Positions 17,214 through 22,926 of a stretch of 26,242 nt of DNA are shown piece after piece (the first letter of the stretch is position 1; every line of letters starts with the position of its first letter). Position numbers and translations under genes: made by a program. Source of the DNA: a virus; the IMG/VR virus record IMGVR_UViG_3300046698_000263, positions 1-26,242 of that record. The stretch is one strand, 5' to 3'. The notes beneath the pieces are model-generated. The model was given only the letters and a program-made list of their open reading frames with translations, was not told where the DNA came from and made no database searches.

Positions 17214-17633
17214 ATGAAAACCGCCAAACTGTCCTTCCTCGCGCTCATCTTCGTGGCGCTCGCCGTCTTAGCTCCTTCCGCCTGCGCCAGCACTGGGACG
17301 GCCGTTGTTGGGCATTCGGTGACGTTTTACCTGATAGCGATCAGCGGTACTACGCCTATAACCTACCAATGGCAGAAGAACGGGACGAACATCTCTGGAG
17401 CTACCGGAATTGCCCTGCCTGCTGGTGTGACCGGGATTGCCAACTCCGCTTACACCATCGCCAGCGTCTCGGCTGGTGACGCCGGCGTCTACACCGTTGT
17501 CGCCACCAATAACGCCGGATCGGCCACCTCTGACACGGCTACCTTGACTATCAACTCAGCCCCCAACGGTGCGGTCACTGGAGTCCAAGTGACGCAAAAC
17601 GGAGTCACCACACCCTACAACTTCAGCTCGTAG
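17214..17633 (+). CDS. Secreted immunoglobulin-like domain protein
   Basis: A 139-residue protein starting at ATG 17214. Residues 1-26 are a signal peptide (MKTAKLSFLALIFVALAVLA, then SACA before STG; signal peptidase I-type A-x-A site). A single Ig-like domain follows: YQWQKNGTNISGATG gives strand C with its Trp, and ASVSAGDAGVYTVVATNNAG gives the D-x-G-x-Y motif of strand F. Such domains are abundant in secreted Verrucomicrobiota proteins and also occur on phage virions. A cleavable signal peptide makes a virion role unusual and suggests export during infection. The second Ig cysteine is replaced, which is normal for bacterial Ig folds. It probably opens the envelope/lysis gene cluster. Confidence 0.75.
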   Translation: MKTAKLSFLALIFVALAVLAPSACASTGTAVVGHSVTFYLIAISGTTPITYQWQKNGTNISGATGIALPAGVTGIANSAYTIASVSAGDAGVYTVVATNNAGSATSDTATLTINSAPNGAVTGVQVTQNGVTTPYNFSS

Positions 17634-17637
17634 CGCC

Positions 17638-18156
17638 ATGCAAAAACAATCTTCAGTCCGCCGTTGGATTTTCTGGCTTTTTTGCGCGGTCTTCGCTGCC
17701 ACCGCCTATGGACAAGCAGTAGCAACGACAACGGGCGCCGCAGCCGCGACGACGCCGGCCTCAGCGCCCCCCCTGCCCTGGCAGCTCTCCCTAATTCCGA
17801 TCTTCACCCCCTTGATCATTCAGGCGGTGAAGATGTTCGTGCCTAAGATCCCGACGCTTTGGCTGCCGGTTATGGCTCCCTTCCTGGGCGCCTTGCTGGA
17901 CGTGATCAGCCACTACTCGACCGGCTCGAATATCTCGATCGGCACCGCGGCCGCGCTGGGCCTTGCCGGCGTTGGCGTGCGCGAAGTCGTTGACCAGATC
18001 CAGAAGGTCTCTCCTGCCGGACCCTCTGTTCCAACCGTTGCCACCGTCCCCATTCAGACATCCCCGCCGGCCACGGCTGTCAAAATCGTCCCTCTCGCCA
18101 CGGTCGTTGAAACGCCTGCCGTTACAACCCCTGGCCCAACGGTGACGCCTGCTTAG
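17638..18156 (+). CDS. Holin-like membrane protein
   Basis: A 172-residue protein beginning 4 bp after the Ig-like gene. An N-terminal hydrophobic segment, RRWIFWLFCAVFAATAYG, could be a signal peptide (site near AYG-QA) or a membrane anchor. Two more hydrophobic segments follow (about residues 50-70, LSLIPIFTPLIIQAVKMFV, and 78-92, LWLPVMAPFLGALLDVI), with a third, Gly/Ala-rich one at 100-115. The tail (from about 125) is Pro/Val/Thr-rich and disordered. Small multi-span proteins in this position are commonly holins, which permeabilise the inner membrane at lysis. The membrane call is firm; holin is inference from size and neighbours. Confidence 0.62.
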   Translation: MQKQSSVRRWIFWLFCAVFAATAYGQAVATTTGAAAATTPASAPPLPWQLSLIPIFTPLIIQAVKMFVPKIPTLWLPVMAPFLGALLDVISHYSTGSNISIGTAAALGLAGVGVREVVDQIQKVSPAGPSVPTVATVPIQTSPPATAVKIVPLATVVETPAVTTPGPTVTPA

Positions 18157-18193
18157 CTTCCCTTCTGCAGCTCCAACGTTAATCCATCAACCC

Positions 18194-18652
18194 ATGAGAA
18201 ATTCCAATCGCTACATCCCAGTTCTGCTCCTCGCGGCTTTCGCCTTCGCGCTCGCCGGCTGCCCAGCCACGTCCAAGGTCACGCTCGCTCCGGGCGGTGC
18301 TTACACCGACCCCGTGATCTTCCAAGCCGACAAGTCCATCGACCAAGCCATCGTCGCCATGGACGGATTTGTCGCGTGGCAAAGCGCCAATGCCACCTTC
18401 CTCGCCCAATGGCCGGAGATCGCCGTGCTGGCGAAAAGCATATCCACCAACGAGGGTCAGTGGGTGCGCGATGCCTACGCCGCCCGCGATGCTTATATTG
18501 CTGCTGCCGACGCCTACAAGGCGGCCGGGGCCAACGCTGACGGCACCGCTAAGACCGCAGCTCAAACTAAGCTGGATGGGCTTGTCGCGGCCCTCGTCAG
18601 CGTCACTACCAACGTCGCTGCCTTCCGAACTGCCCACGCCGGGGCGCAGTAA
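18194..18652 (+). CDS. Phage-encoded lipoprotein
   Basis: A 152-residue protein with a good lipoprotein signal. A basic start (MRNSNR) and a hydrophobic core lead to the lipobox LAGC (about residues 20-23). The mature part is helical and Ala/Asp-rich (IDQAIVAMDGFVAWQSANAT, DAYAARDAYIAAADAYKAAG), consistent with a periplasmic helical rod. In a lysis setting it could be an outer-membrane spanin (Rz1 type), but it is longer than typical Rz1 and is not Pro-rich. Superinfection exclusion is another known role of phage lipoproteins. It lies 37 bp after the holin-like gene. Confidence 0.7.
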   Translation: MRNSNRYIPVLLLAAFAFALAGCPATSKVTLAPGGAYTDPVIFQADKSIDQAIVAMDGFVAWQSANATFLAQWPEIAVLAKSISTNEGQWVRDAYAARDAYIAAADAYKAAGANADGTAKTAAQTKLDGLVAALVSVTTNVAAFRTAHAGAQ

Positions 18653-18688
18653 CGCCGGTCAACCGCAACCTAGCCAATATCTCACGTC

Positions 18689-18940
18689 ATGAATATCACT
18701 GCTGAACAGATCACCGAGATCGCCAACGCGCTCGGAGCCGCCGCCGCCCTCTTCGTTCCCGGTTCCGCCGCTGTCATCGCGGCTGCCGAGGGTATTATTT
18801 CCCTGGTCGACAACACCCTGCTGCCGATCATCCAGAGCTTCGAAGGGGAAGAGGCATCCGTCGCCGAACAGGCTTTGGTCGCCGCCCGGACGGTTGCAAA
18901 CGAGAAGCGGTTCGGCGCTCCGCCCGCTCCGCATAACTGA
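18689..18940 (+). CDS. Small hydrophobic/amphipathic protein
   Basis: An 83-residue protein. The first half is strongly hydrophobic (IANALGAAAALFVPGSAAVI, then AAAEGIISLVDNTLLPII) and could be one long or two short membrane helices. The second half is charged helix ending APPAPHN. This resembles small class II-like holins or antiholins in size and layout, but I cannot separate that from an amphipathic helical protein. It sits 36 bp after the lipoprotein and 6 bp before the next small membrane gene, within the same rightward cluster. Confidence 0.55.
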   Translation: MNITAEQITEIANALGAAAALFVPGSAAVIAAAEGIISLVDNTLLPIIQSFEGEEASVAEQALVAARTVANEKRFGAPPAPHN

Positions 18941-18946
18941 TCTCCG

Positions 18947-19093
18947 ATGATCATCCTGCTCGCCCTGTCCACCGGGTTTGTCGTAGGCGCCGGGGCGAGT
19001 TTTTTGTGCCTCAAGTGGAGGATTCAGAATCTTGCCTTTGATCTGATGCGTGCCAAAGCTGACCTTGCCGCCGAGAAATCCCGACGCCCATGA
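18947..19093 (+). CDS. 48-residue single-span membrane protein
   Basis: A short frame from ATG 18947 to TGA 19093. The N-terminal 22 residues are hydrophobic (IILLALSTGFVVGAGASFL). A basic junction (CLKWR) and a charged helix (DLMRAKADLAAEKSRRP) follow. It has one N-terminal membrane anchor with a short soluble tail. The stop overlaps the next start as ATGA, and its own start is 6 bp after the previous stop, which supports translation. Neighbours are all membrane proteins. It could be a lysis regulator or an inner-membrane spanin-like anchor, but it is too short to span the periplasm alone. Confidence 0.6.
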   Translation: MIILLALSTGFVVGAGASFLCLKWRIQNLAFDLMRAKADLAAEKSRRP

Positions 19094-19662
19094 GCCCAGA
19101 AGAGAAACAAGTGATAGAAGATCTGCGCGACTACTTCACCAAGCAGATCGACGGCGTGCGCGAGTTGATTGGCGAGCGTGACCGGCTTTACACTGATCGG
19201 TTCAATGCGCAGGAGAAGGCAGTACTGGCCGCGCTGGCCAGCGCGAAGGAAGCAACCATGAAGGAGGAGGCTTCCTCAGATGCAAAGTTCAAAAGCGTCA
19301 ACGAGCTGCGGGCATTGGCCAACGACATCCTGAACAAGGCCATGACCCGGCTGGAGGCGGAGAGTCGGTTTGCCGCGCTGGCGGAAAAGATGGAGGCGGC
19401 GGCGAAATCCAATCAGGAGAAGATAGAGTCCGCAATTTCTGTCTGGGATAAGCGCCATAATGAAGTGGTGGACCGACAGAGTGCTACGGATAAGACTCTT
19501 GTAGCGATGAGCAGCGAAAAGGCCGGGGCGAAAACTCAGGCGGTTGAAACCAAGGACAACACGGCGCGCATCATGTCCATCGTCGTCGGCGTGATCGTGA
19601 TTGCCCAGTCCTTCTGGAATTTGCTCAGCCCGGTCATCATCAAAGGGCTCCTGTCCAAATGA
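19090..19662 (+). CDS. Coiled-coil protein with a C-terminal membrane anchor
   Basis: A 190-residue protein starting in an ATGA overlap. Residues 1-155 are almost entirely charged helix (ERDRLYTDRFNAQEKAVLAA, EAESRFAALAEKMEAAAKSN) and predict a long coiled coil. A single hydrophobic segment (about 160-182, MSIVVGVIVIAQSFWNLL) ends the chain, giving a tail-anchored topology. Small phage proteins with an 'ERDRLY..RF..Q..AV..AL..A' helix are common and uncharacterised. Its stop overlaps the next gene (ATGA), which has the mirror-image layout with an N-terminal anchor, so the pair may interact through their coiled coils. Confidence 0.65.
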   Translation: MSPEEKQVIEDLRDYFTKQIDGVRELIGERDRLYTDRFNAQEKAVLAALASAKEATMKEEASSDAKFKSVNELRALANDILNKAMTRLEAESRFAALAEKMEAAAKSNQEKIESAISVWDKRHNEVVDRQSATDKTLVAMSSEKAGAKTQAVETKDNTARIMSIVVGVIVIAQSFWNLLSPVIIKGLLSK

Positions 19663-20111
19663 GACCCCCTTTCTTCCCAAAGACCATGGGCGAGTGGGCC
19701 TACCTCGTGGCCCTGATCGGCGGAGCCATCTGGTGCTGGAGCAACTTCTACCTCACCAAGACCTACGCCACGCCGATGTACGTGGACACGGAGATCGTCA
19801 AGCAGAGCACAGCGATGTCGGCCCAGCACGTTGACATGATGGCGCAGTTCACCCGCGCCATGGAGCCGCTGAAGGATCTGCCGGCGCACGTCACTCAATT
19901 GGAGAGCTACGTGGCCGAGCACCGGACGTTCACAGAGGAGGAAAAGCGAACGCTGAAAGAGATAAACGAGTCGATGGCGTCCGTTCGTATCAATGAAGCC
20001 GTGCTGATCGCCAAGCTCGACACCTTCCGCGACGACGAAAAGCTCATCATCGACCGGCTCAACAGATTGATCGGTAAACAGAAGCCGGAGGGACTGAGCG
20101 CCAACCCGTGA
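19659..20111 (+). CDS. N-terminally anchored coiled-coil protein
   Basis: A 150-residue protein. The ATG overlaps the preceding stop. One hydrophobic segment near the start (about residues 12-32, EWAYLVALIGGAIWCWSNFY) is followed by a long charged helical region (EHRTFTEEEKRTLKEINESM, LIAKLDTFRDDEKLIIDRLN). A type II membrane protein with a coiled-coil body is the layout of inner-membrane spanins (Rz), but no sequence signature confirms that. A role in virion or membrane assembly is the alternative. It is the last large gene of the rightward membrane cluster. Confidence 0.62.
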   Translation: MRPPFFPKTMGEWAYLVALIGGAIWCWSNFYLTKTYATPMYVDTEIVKQSTAMSAQHVDMMAQFTRAMEPLKDLPAHVTQLESYVAEHRTFTEEEKRTLKEINESMASVRINEAVLIAKLDTFRDDEKLIIDRLNRLIGKQKPEGLSANP

Positions 20112-20303
20112 GTGAAACCGACGCGAGGGGAGAACAGCCGGTTTACCGAGATCGAGCGATTGCGCAAGGCCCTCCCGACCACGCCCTACGCCTTCGCCAC
20201 GCCGAAGGAGCGCAAGCTTTACGAGGCGTATCGGGAGGCGCTGAGGGCCGGACGCAAAAAGCCCCCGCCGGCCGAGCCGACAGGGGCGGAGAAGAAACCG
20301 TGA
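20112..20303 (+). CDS. Small basic protein at the end of the rightward cluster
   Basis: A 63-residue protein starting with GTG at the base directly after the previous TGA. The sequence is basic and helical (SRFTEIERLRKALPTTPYAF, ATPKERKLYEAYREALRAG) with a Lys/Pro-rich tail. A second frame from GTG 20108 (GTGA overlap) is longer but lower in protein-like character and runs into the oppositely oriented gene, so I prefer this one. No family is recognised. It ends 4 bp before the stop of the leftward gene that begins the opposite-strand block. Confidence 0.55.
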   Translation: MKPTRGENSRFTEIERLRKALPTTPYAFATPKERKLYEAYREALRAGRKKPPPAEPTGAEKKP

Positions 20304-20307
20304 AGCC

Positions 20308-20571
20308 TTACGCTTTCGCGGCGGCAGCGGACGCGGCCACCTGGGGCGCCGTCACCTTGATCGCGGCGGACTGCGTGACGAGACCCTTCACGGAAGCCTG
20401 GATGCCATCGAGCGCGGCTTGATCGGTCGCGTTGAGGGTGCCCGGGGAGTTCTGGAAGTCGGTAATCTGCTTGTCGAGGGCGGCGATGCCCGTGACGAGA
20501 CCGTTGAGGGTGGCGGAGACAGTGGACAGGTCAACCTGTTCAGCATCGGCCCAATCAGTGATTTGACTCAT
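20308..20571 (-). CDS. Small helical phage protein
   Basis: From ATG 20571 this encodes 87 residues: MSQITDWADAEQVDLSTVS, then LNGLVTGIAALDKQITDFQN, ATDQAALDGIQASVKGLV and an Ala-rich end. The pattern (regular hydrophobic heptads, few aromatics) predicts a short helical bundle or coiled coil. Small proteins of this pattern are frequent in phages and unassigned. The frame stays open upstream to a GTG at 20718 with a His/Asp-rich stretch (MDHHHDHDRHD) and a basic helix, so a 136-residue form is possible. I prefer the shorter start. It is convergent with the rightward cluster, with a 4-bp gap. Confidence 0.55.
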   Translation of the reverse strand: MSQITDWADAEQVDLSTVSATLNGLVTGIAALDKQITDFQNSPGTLNATDQAALDGIQASVKGLVTQSAAIKVTAPQVAASAAAAKA

Positions 20572-20718
20572 GTTGTTTTTTAGGTTTCGAGACAGTTGTT
20601 CAAGCTTTCCCAGCAAAAGCCGACGCTTACGAATCGGATCGTGCCGGTCATGGTCGTGATGATGATCCATGGCCGGGATCATACGTCCTGAACCCAACCC
20701 CGACCATGGGGTGAACAC

Positions 20719-20916
20719 CTAGTGCAGGCGCGGCACTCGGACGGCGTTGGCATCACCCAAGATGCCGAAAGCCGAAAGCAGCCAGAGAACGACGGCGATG
20801 ATCACCACGACGTTGATGATCGTTTTGATCGGCTGGGCCATGGGGATGTAGGTGTTCACAAGCCACAGCAAAACGCCCACGACGATCAGGACAACAACCA
20901 GCGAGATAAGGCTCAT
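20719..20916 (-). CDS. Two-span small membrane protein (Thivi_2564-like)
   Basis: From ATG 20916 this is a 65-residue protein with two hydrophobic segments separated by a short Pro-containing loop: SLISLVVVLIVVGVLLWLV, then NTYIPMAQPIKTIIN, then VVVIIAVVLWLLSAFGIL. This fits the small membrane family often named Thivi_2564 after its first member ('LIVVGL.LWLIN.YIPM...IK.ILN.VV.I.V..WLL..FG'). I make that match by memory of the pattern. The family's function is unknown; in a lysis region a holin role is plausible. An alternative ATG at 20955 would add 13 residues. Confidence 0.68.
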   Translation of the reverse strand: MSLISLVVVLIVVGVLLWLVNTYIPMAQPIKTIINVVVIIAVVLWLLSAFGILGDANAVRVPRLH

Positions 20917-21054
20917 AGTGCCCGCAGGGTATCCCAGCCGCTCGCCGAATGACATGGGGTATGCGCCTACTAGGTGACGGTGCATCGCATCTGATCGGCA
21001 GCGCCCCACACGACAAGGGCTTCTACAACCAGCAATCAAGCTGGACCTACCTTA

Positions 21055-21429
21055 TTAATCACCGTCACCCAGAGATTTTGTATATGCGGCTCTGACACGG
21101 CGCGCATACCTGACGGCGCTGTCTGGGATCTCGCGCCGGGCGAGCTTCGTGATTCCTAGCTTCCAGCACAGCGCCTCAGTCCAAATGCTGTCCGGCATCC
21201 CGATGGCCGCCAGCCGCTTCCTGTTGTCGGCCAGCAGCCAGAACGGATCGCCGTGGCAGGCCGCGCGCATGGCCGGCGTGAGCTGCACCGGGCCGGTCTC
21301 CCCGCACGAGCCCACGGCTTCCGGATGGGCACCCGTCTCGACGGAGGCAATCGCACGCATCAACCGCGCCTCATCGATCTGAGCGCGGCAGGAGACGGCG
21401 AGAAGTAGAAGTATGGCTAGGCGGATCAT
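21055..21429 (-). CDS. Secreted lytic-transglycosylase-like protein (candidate endolysin)
   Basis: From ATG 21429 this is a 124-residue protein. A signal peptide (MIRLAILLLLAVSCRA, then QID) leads to a short domain with ARLMRAIASVETGAHPEAVG and CGETGPVQLTPAM. That resembles the SLT/lysozyme-like pattern 'I...ES..NP.A.G..GA.G..Q.TP.M', with Glu31 (VETG) in the catalytic position. It would cleave peptidoglycan glycan strands in the periplasm after Sec export. The domain is short relative to typical SLT domains, so activity is uncertain. The start overlaps the stop of a zinc-ribbon reading frame (ATGA). It faces the holin-like cluster from the other strand. Confidence 0.62.
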   Translation of the reverse strand: MIRLAILLLLAVSCRAQIDEARLMRAIASVETGAHPEAVGSCGETGPVQLTPAMRAACHGDPFWLLADNRKRLAAIGMPDSIWTEALCWKLGITKLARREIPDSAVRYARRVRAAYTKSLGDGD

Positions 21430-21536
21430 TCCATGAAGCTGATGCAGTTGGGAGTCTGGCAATGCGCGTGGACGTGACCGTTGTAGCTCGCCTGAGACAG
21501 GTGGAGTTTGCCGCCGCACACCGGGCAAGCAACAAT
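21426..21536 (-). CDS. Zinc-ribbon cistron directly after an in-frame TAG (ATT start or readthrough)
   Basis: This 36-codon frame encodes IVACPVCGGKLHLSQASYNG then HVHAHCQTPNCISFME. That is a clear CxxC...Cx4C zinc ribbon of a type common in small phage proteins. There is no ATG, GTG or TTG before the first cysteine. The codon after the upstream gene's TAG is ATT, in the same frame. Either ATT is the start, the TAG is sometimes read through (giving a 145-residue fusion), or a frame has decayed. The stop overlaps the ATG of the next gene as ATGA, which argues that ribosomes translate it. The domain call is solid; the initiation mechanism is open. Confidence 0.55.
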   Translation of the reverse strand: MVACPVCGGKLHLSQASYNGHVHAHCQTPNCISFME

Positions 21537-21863
21537 CTAAGCCTTTCCGATTGGCAGCTTTTCGCGCCATGCCTTGATGAACGGGCTCGCCTTTGTGATC
21601 ATGGCAATGGACCGCTCAACCGAGTCCGCACGGGCCTCTGCGTGTTCCCGTGTGTTCCGTATCCACTTCGGGCAATACTTCAGTGGGTCGTCAAGCAGAT
21701 GCCCTTCGATGCACGGCGCCCACTTCATCCTTTGGCCGGGCACAGGCACGCATTGAATCTTGTCAATCGGCATTCCAGCTTTGCAGCCTTTACCTCGCGG
21801 GCGTGGGTCGTAGTGCTGGCAATACTGCATGTCGAAGGCTATGGTTTCTTCTCGGTCTTTCAT
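21537..21863 (-). CDS. Cysteine-rich phage protein with a C-H-Y motif
   Basis: A 108-residue protein. The N-terminal half has YCQHYDPRPRGKGCKAGM, then IQCVPVPGQRM, PCIEGH and YCPKW: six spaced cysteines typical of a small zinc-binding phage protein ('C.HY......C.AG.......P C.......C...'). The C-terminal half is charged helix (REHAEARADSVERSIAMITK). The ATG overlaps the stop of the short ORF 21860-21928 (ATGA). The gene ends with TAG immediately followed, in frame, by a zinc ribbon. A second in-frame Met 11 codons in (MQYCQHY) is an alternative start. Confidence 0.66.
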   Translation of the reverse strand: MKDREETIAFDMQYCQHYDPRPRGKGCKAGMPIDKIQCVPVPGQRMKWAPCIEGHLLDDPLKYCPKWIRNTREHAEARADSVERSIAMITKASPFIKAWREKLPIGKA

Positions 21864-21928
21864 AGGAATTGGTGGTCAATCTGGGCGCAGGCCGGCAGGG
21901 CGGTCAGGAGGAGGATGGCGAGTCGCAT
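21860..21928 (-). CDS. 22-residue signal-peptide-like ORF
   Basis: The ORF encodes MRLAILLLTALPACAQID plus four residues, then TGA overlapping the next ATG. It is almost entirely a signal peptide with an ACA-Q cleavage site. It closely matches the signal peptide of the transglycosylase-like gene 430 bp downstream (MIRLAILLLLAVSCRAQID), including the QID after the predicted cut. It is probably a duplicated start of that gene that lost its domain, kept as a coupling leader for the Cys-rich gene; a tiny secreted peptide or a chance frame is also possible. Confidence 0.45.
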   Translation of the reverse strand: MRLAILLLTALPACAQIDHQFL

Positions 21929-21938
21929 AGAAAGGGTC

Positions 21939-21970
21939 GATCTAGCGCAGGCTTTGAGCCCAGCTAGATC
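21939..21970 (-). terminator. Hairpin at the end of the poly(Gly-Leu) gene
   Basis: GATCTAGC (21939-21946) and GCTAGATC (21963-21970) are perfect 8-base inverted arms. Inside them GGCT-TTG-AGCC adds a second short stem. On the minus strand the structure covers the stop codon of the poly(Gly-Leu) gene and is followed by CGACCCTTTCTAT. It could terminate or attenuate the leftward transcript before the endolysin-type genes. The U-tract is poor. Confidence 0.45.
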
Positions 21971-22200
21971 GCGTCGAATTTACCGAGACCCAGACCAAGA
22001 CCGAGACCCAGACCAAGACCCAGACCGAGACCCAGACCAAGACCGAGACCCAGACCAAGACCGAGACCCAGACCGAGACCGAGACCCAGACCCAGACCCA
22101 GACCAAGACCCAGACCAAGACCAAGACCGAGACCGAGACCCAGACCCAGACCGAGACCCAGACCGAGACCGAGACCAAGACCGAGACCAAGAACGATCAA
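21964..22200 (-). CDS. Poly(Gly-Leu) repeat protein
   Basis: A 78-residue frame starting at TTG 22200 (IVL), then about 35 Gly-Leu dipeptides, ending GKFDAI. In this frame each repeat is GGT-CTN. Across the 34 perfect hexamers the only variable base is the third base of the Leu codon, where every change is silent, and the rare CTA codon never appears. The other five frames would give mixed residues, so this frame is the one preserved. Low-complexity Gly-rich proteins are known beside small phage genes, but I know none that is pure Gly-Leu. A hydrophobic repeat of this length might insert in membranes or self-assemble. The start codon and function are uncertain. Confidence 0.55.
   Translation of the reverse strand: MIVLGLGLGLGLGLGLGLGLGLGLGLGLGLGLGLGLGLGLGLGLGLGLGLGLGLGLGLGLGLGLGLGLGLGLGKFDAI
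21985..22188. repeat. Hexamer array, 34 perfect NAGACC units
   Basis: Thirty-four consecutive units of NAGACC (204 bp) with no interruption. Only the first base varies: G 13 times, C 13, A 8, T never. A degenerate unit (AAGAAC) follows at the right end. There is no longer-period copy of blocks obvious by eye. The array probably expands and contracts by slippage. On the minus strand it codes for (Gly-Leu)n. Confidence 0.95.
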
Positions 22201-22224
22201 AGCCGGATCGTAGAATAGATGCTG

Positions 22225-22590
22225 TCATTTTTGACTGGCCGGAAGTTCGGCGTTGAGGATCACAGCATCCACAATGCTGCCGCGCCCGATGATGACATTC
22301 GCATCGGAAGGGAACGGCTCGATTTCATTGAACTTGCCGGTTTTGAGCGCATCGGAAAATCGCCCATCGTCGGCGATCCAGCAGCATTTCTCCAATACCA
22401 GTTCGCCGGGGTGAACCGCAATCAACAGGCCGGTGTAATGGTGCGTCACCGTGCGAATGAAGTAGGGTTTGCCGACTTCGTAGGGTGCAGTGGCGTTGGT
22501 CGGCAGCGCGGAGAGCGCGGGCGATTGGGAGAAAAGAGCGGCGAGTTGTTTCGCCTCTCCGATAGTGAGATCATCTAGGTTGATTTTCAT
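22225..22590 (-). CDS. Conserved small phage protein (DUF6948-like pattern)
   Basis: A 121-residue protein: MKINLDDLTIGEAKQLAALF, then YEVGKPYFIRTVTHHYTGLL, LVLEKCCWIADDGRFSDALK and NVIIGRGSIVDAVIL. The order (helix, a 'YFIRTVT.HYTG' strand, a 'W.AD.GRF.DAL' segment, a C-terminal strand) matches a small phage family I know from many siphophage and podophage genomes, near DUF6948. The exact family is from memory and uncertain. It is likely a beta-barrel nucleic-acid or protein-binding module. The poly(Gly-Leu) frame follows 24 bp after its TGA and in the same frame. Confidence 0.68.
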   Translation of the reverse strand: MKINLDDLTIGEAKQLAALFSQSPALSALPTNATAPYEVGKPYFIRTVTHHYTGLLIAVHPGELVLEKCCWIADDGRFSDALKTGKFNEIEPFPSDANVIIGRGSIVDAVILNAELPASQK

Positions 22591-22632
22591 GGGAGGAAAT
22601 TGGTTGTCACAGCGCAGAGCAGGGGGAGCGGG

Positions 22633-22857
22633 TCATTTCCGTTTATCGTCATCTTGAATTACGGTCGCCGTCTCACATCGGATGGCTCGGGTGTTCCAGT
22701 AGCGGATTGCTCCGCTGCGCGTCCGATGGGATTTGGTTTCCGCTTCGCAGTATTCGTTTGCGCACGCGACCCAACAGGCGTCGGGGTTGGTGCGGCAGAT
22801 TTCGACTTCAAGGCTGCCGCAGAACGGGCAGCTCAGGATTGTTTCCGGTATTTTCAT
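22633..22857 (-). CDS. Lar-like zinc-finger protein (restriction alleviation family)
   Basis: A 74-residue protein with SCPFCGSLEVEIC, then ACWVACANEYCEAE and SGAIRYWNTRA. The layout CPFCGS - about 15 residues - W-V-x-C-x4-C - AI-x-x-WN-x-R is the Lar family signature. Lar of the Rac prophage modulates the host EcoKI restriction-modification system. Most phage homologues are untested, so an anti-restriction role is a family-based guess. The start lies 3 bp after the stop of a 21-residue ORF, within a leftward coupled chain. Confidence 0.72.
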   Translation of the reverse strand: MKIPETILSCPFCGSLEVEICRTNPDACWVACANEYCEAETKSHRTRSGAIRYWNTRAIRCETATVIQDDDKRK

Positions 22858-22860
22858 AAG

Positions 22861-22926
22861 TCATTTCCGTTTCAGGCTGGGGTGGATCGATGCGACGCAG
22901 GCGAGGGCGAGGAGGGCGAACTTCAT
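22861..22926 (-). CDS. 21-residue hydrophobic ORF
   Basis: The ORF encodes MKFALLALACVASIHPSL plus three basic residues. The hydrophobic core resembles a signal peptide or a tiny membrane peptide. Its ATG overlaps the stop of the ImmA/IrrE-like gene (ATGA), and its TGA is 3 bp before the Lar-like start. The spacing suggests translational coupling between the two genes. It could equally be a chance frame, since 21 codons is short. Confidence 0.38.
   Translation of the reverse strand: MKFALLALACVASIHPSLKRK

Noticed and set aside
20108-20422. 104-codon GTG frame overlapping the 63-residue gene
   Set aside because: Low-complexity, and runs antisense into the leftward gene at 20308; the neighbouring frame from 20112 has a better helical protein pattern.
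21985-22188. Possible CRISPR array
   Set aside because: Units are 6 bp with no spacers; it is a simple tandem repeat.
21462-22256. 264-codon plus-strand frame through the hexamer array, giving Asp-Pro/Gln/Arg repeats
   Set aside because: In this frame the variable base changes amino acids freely, and the rest of the frame runs antisense to genes with recognisable cysteine motifs.
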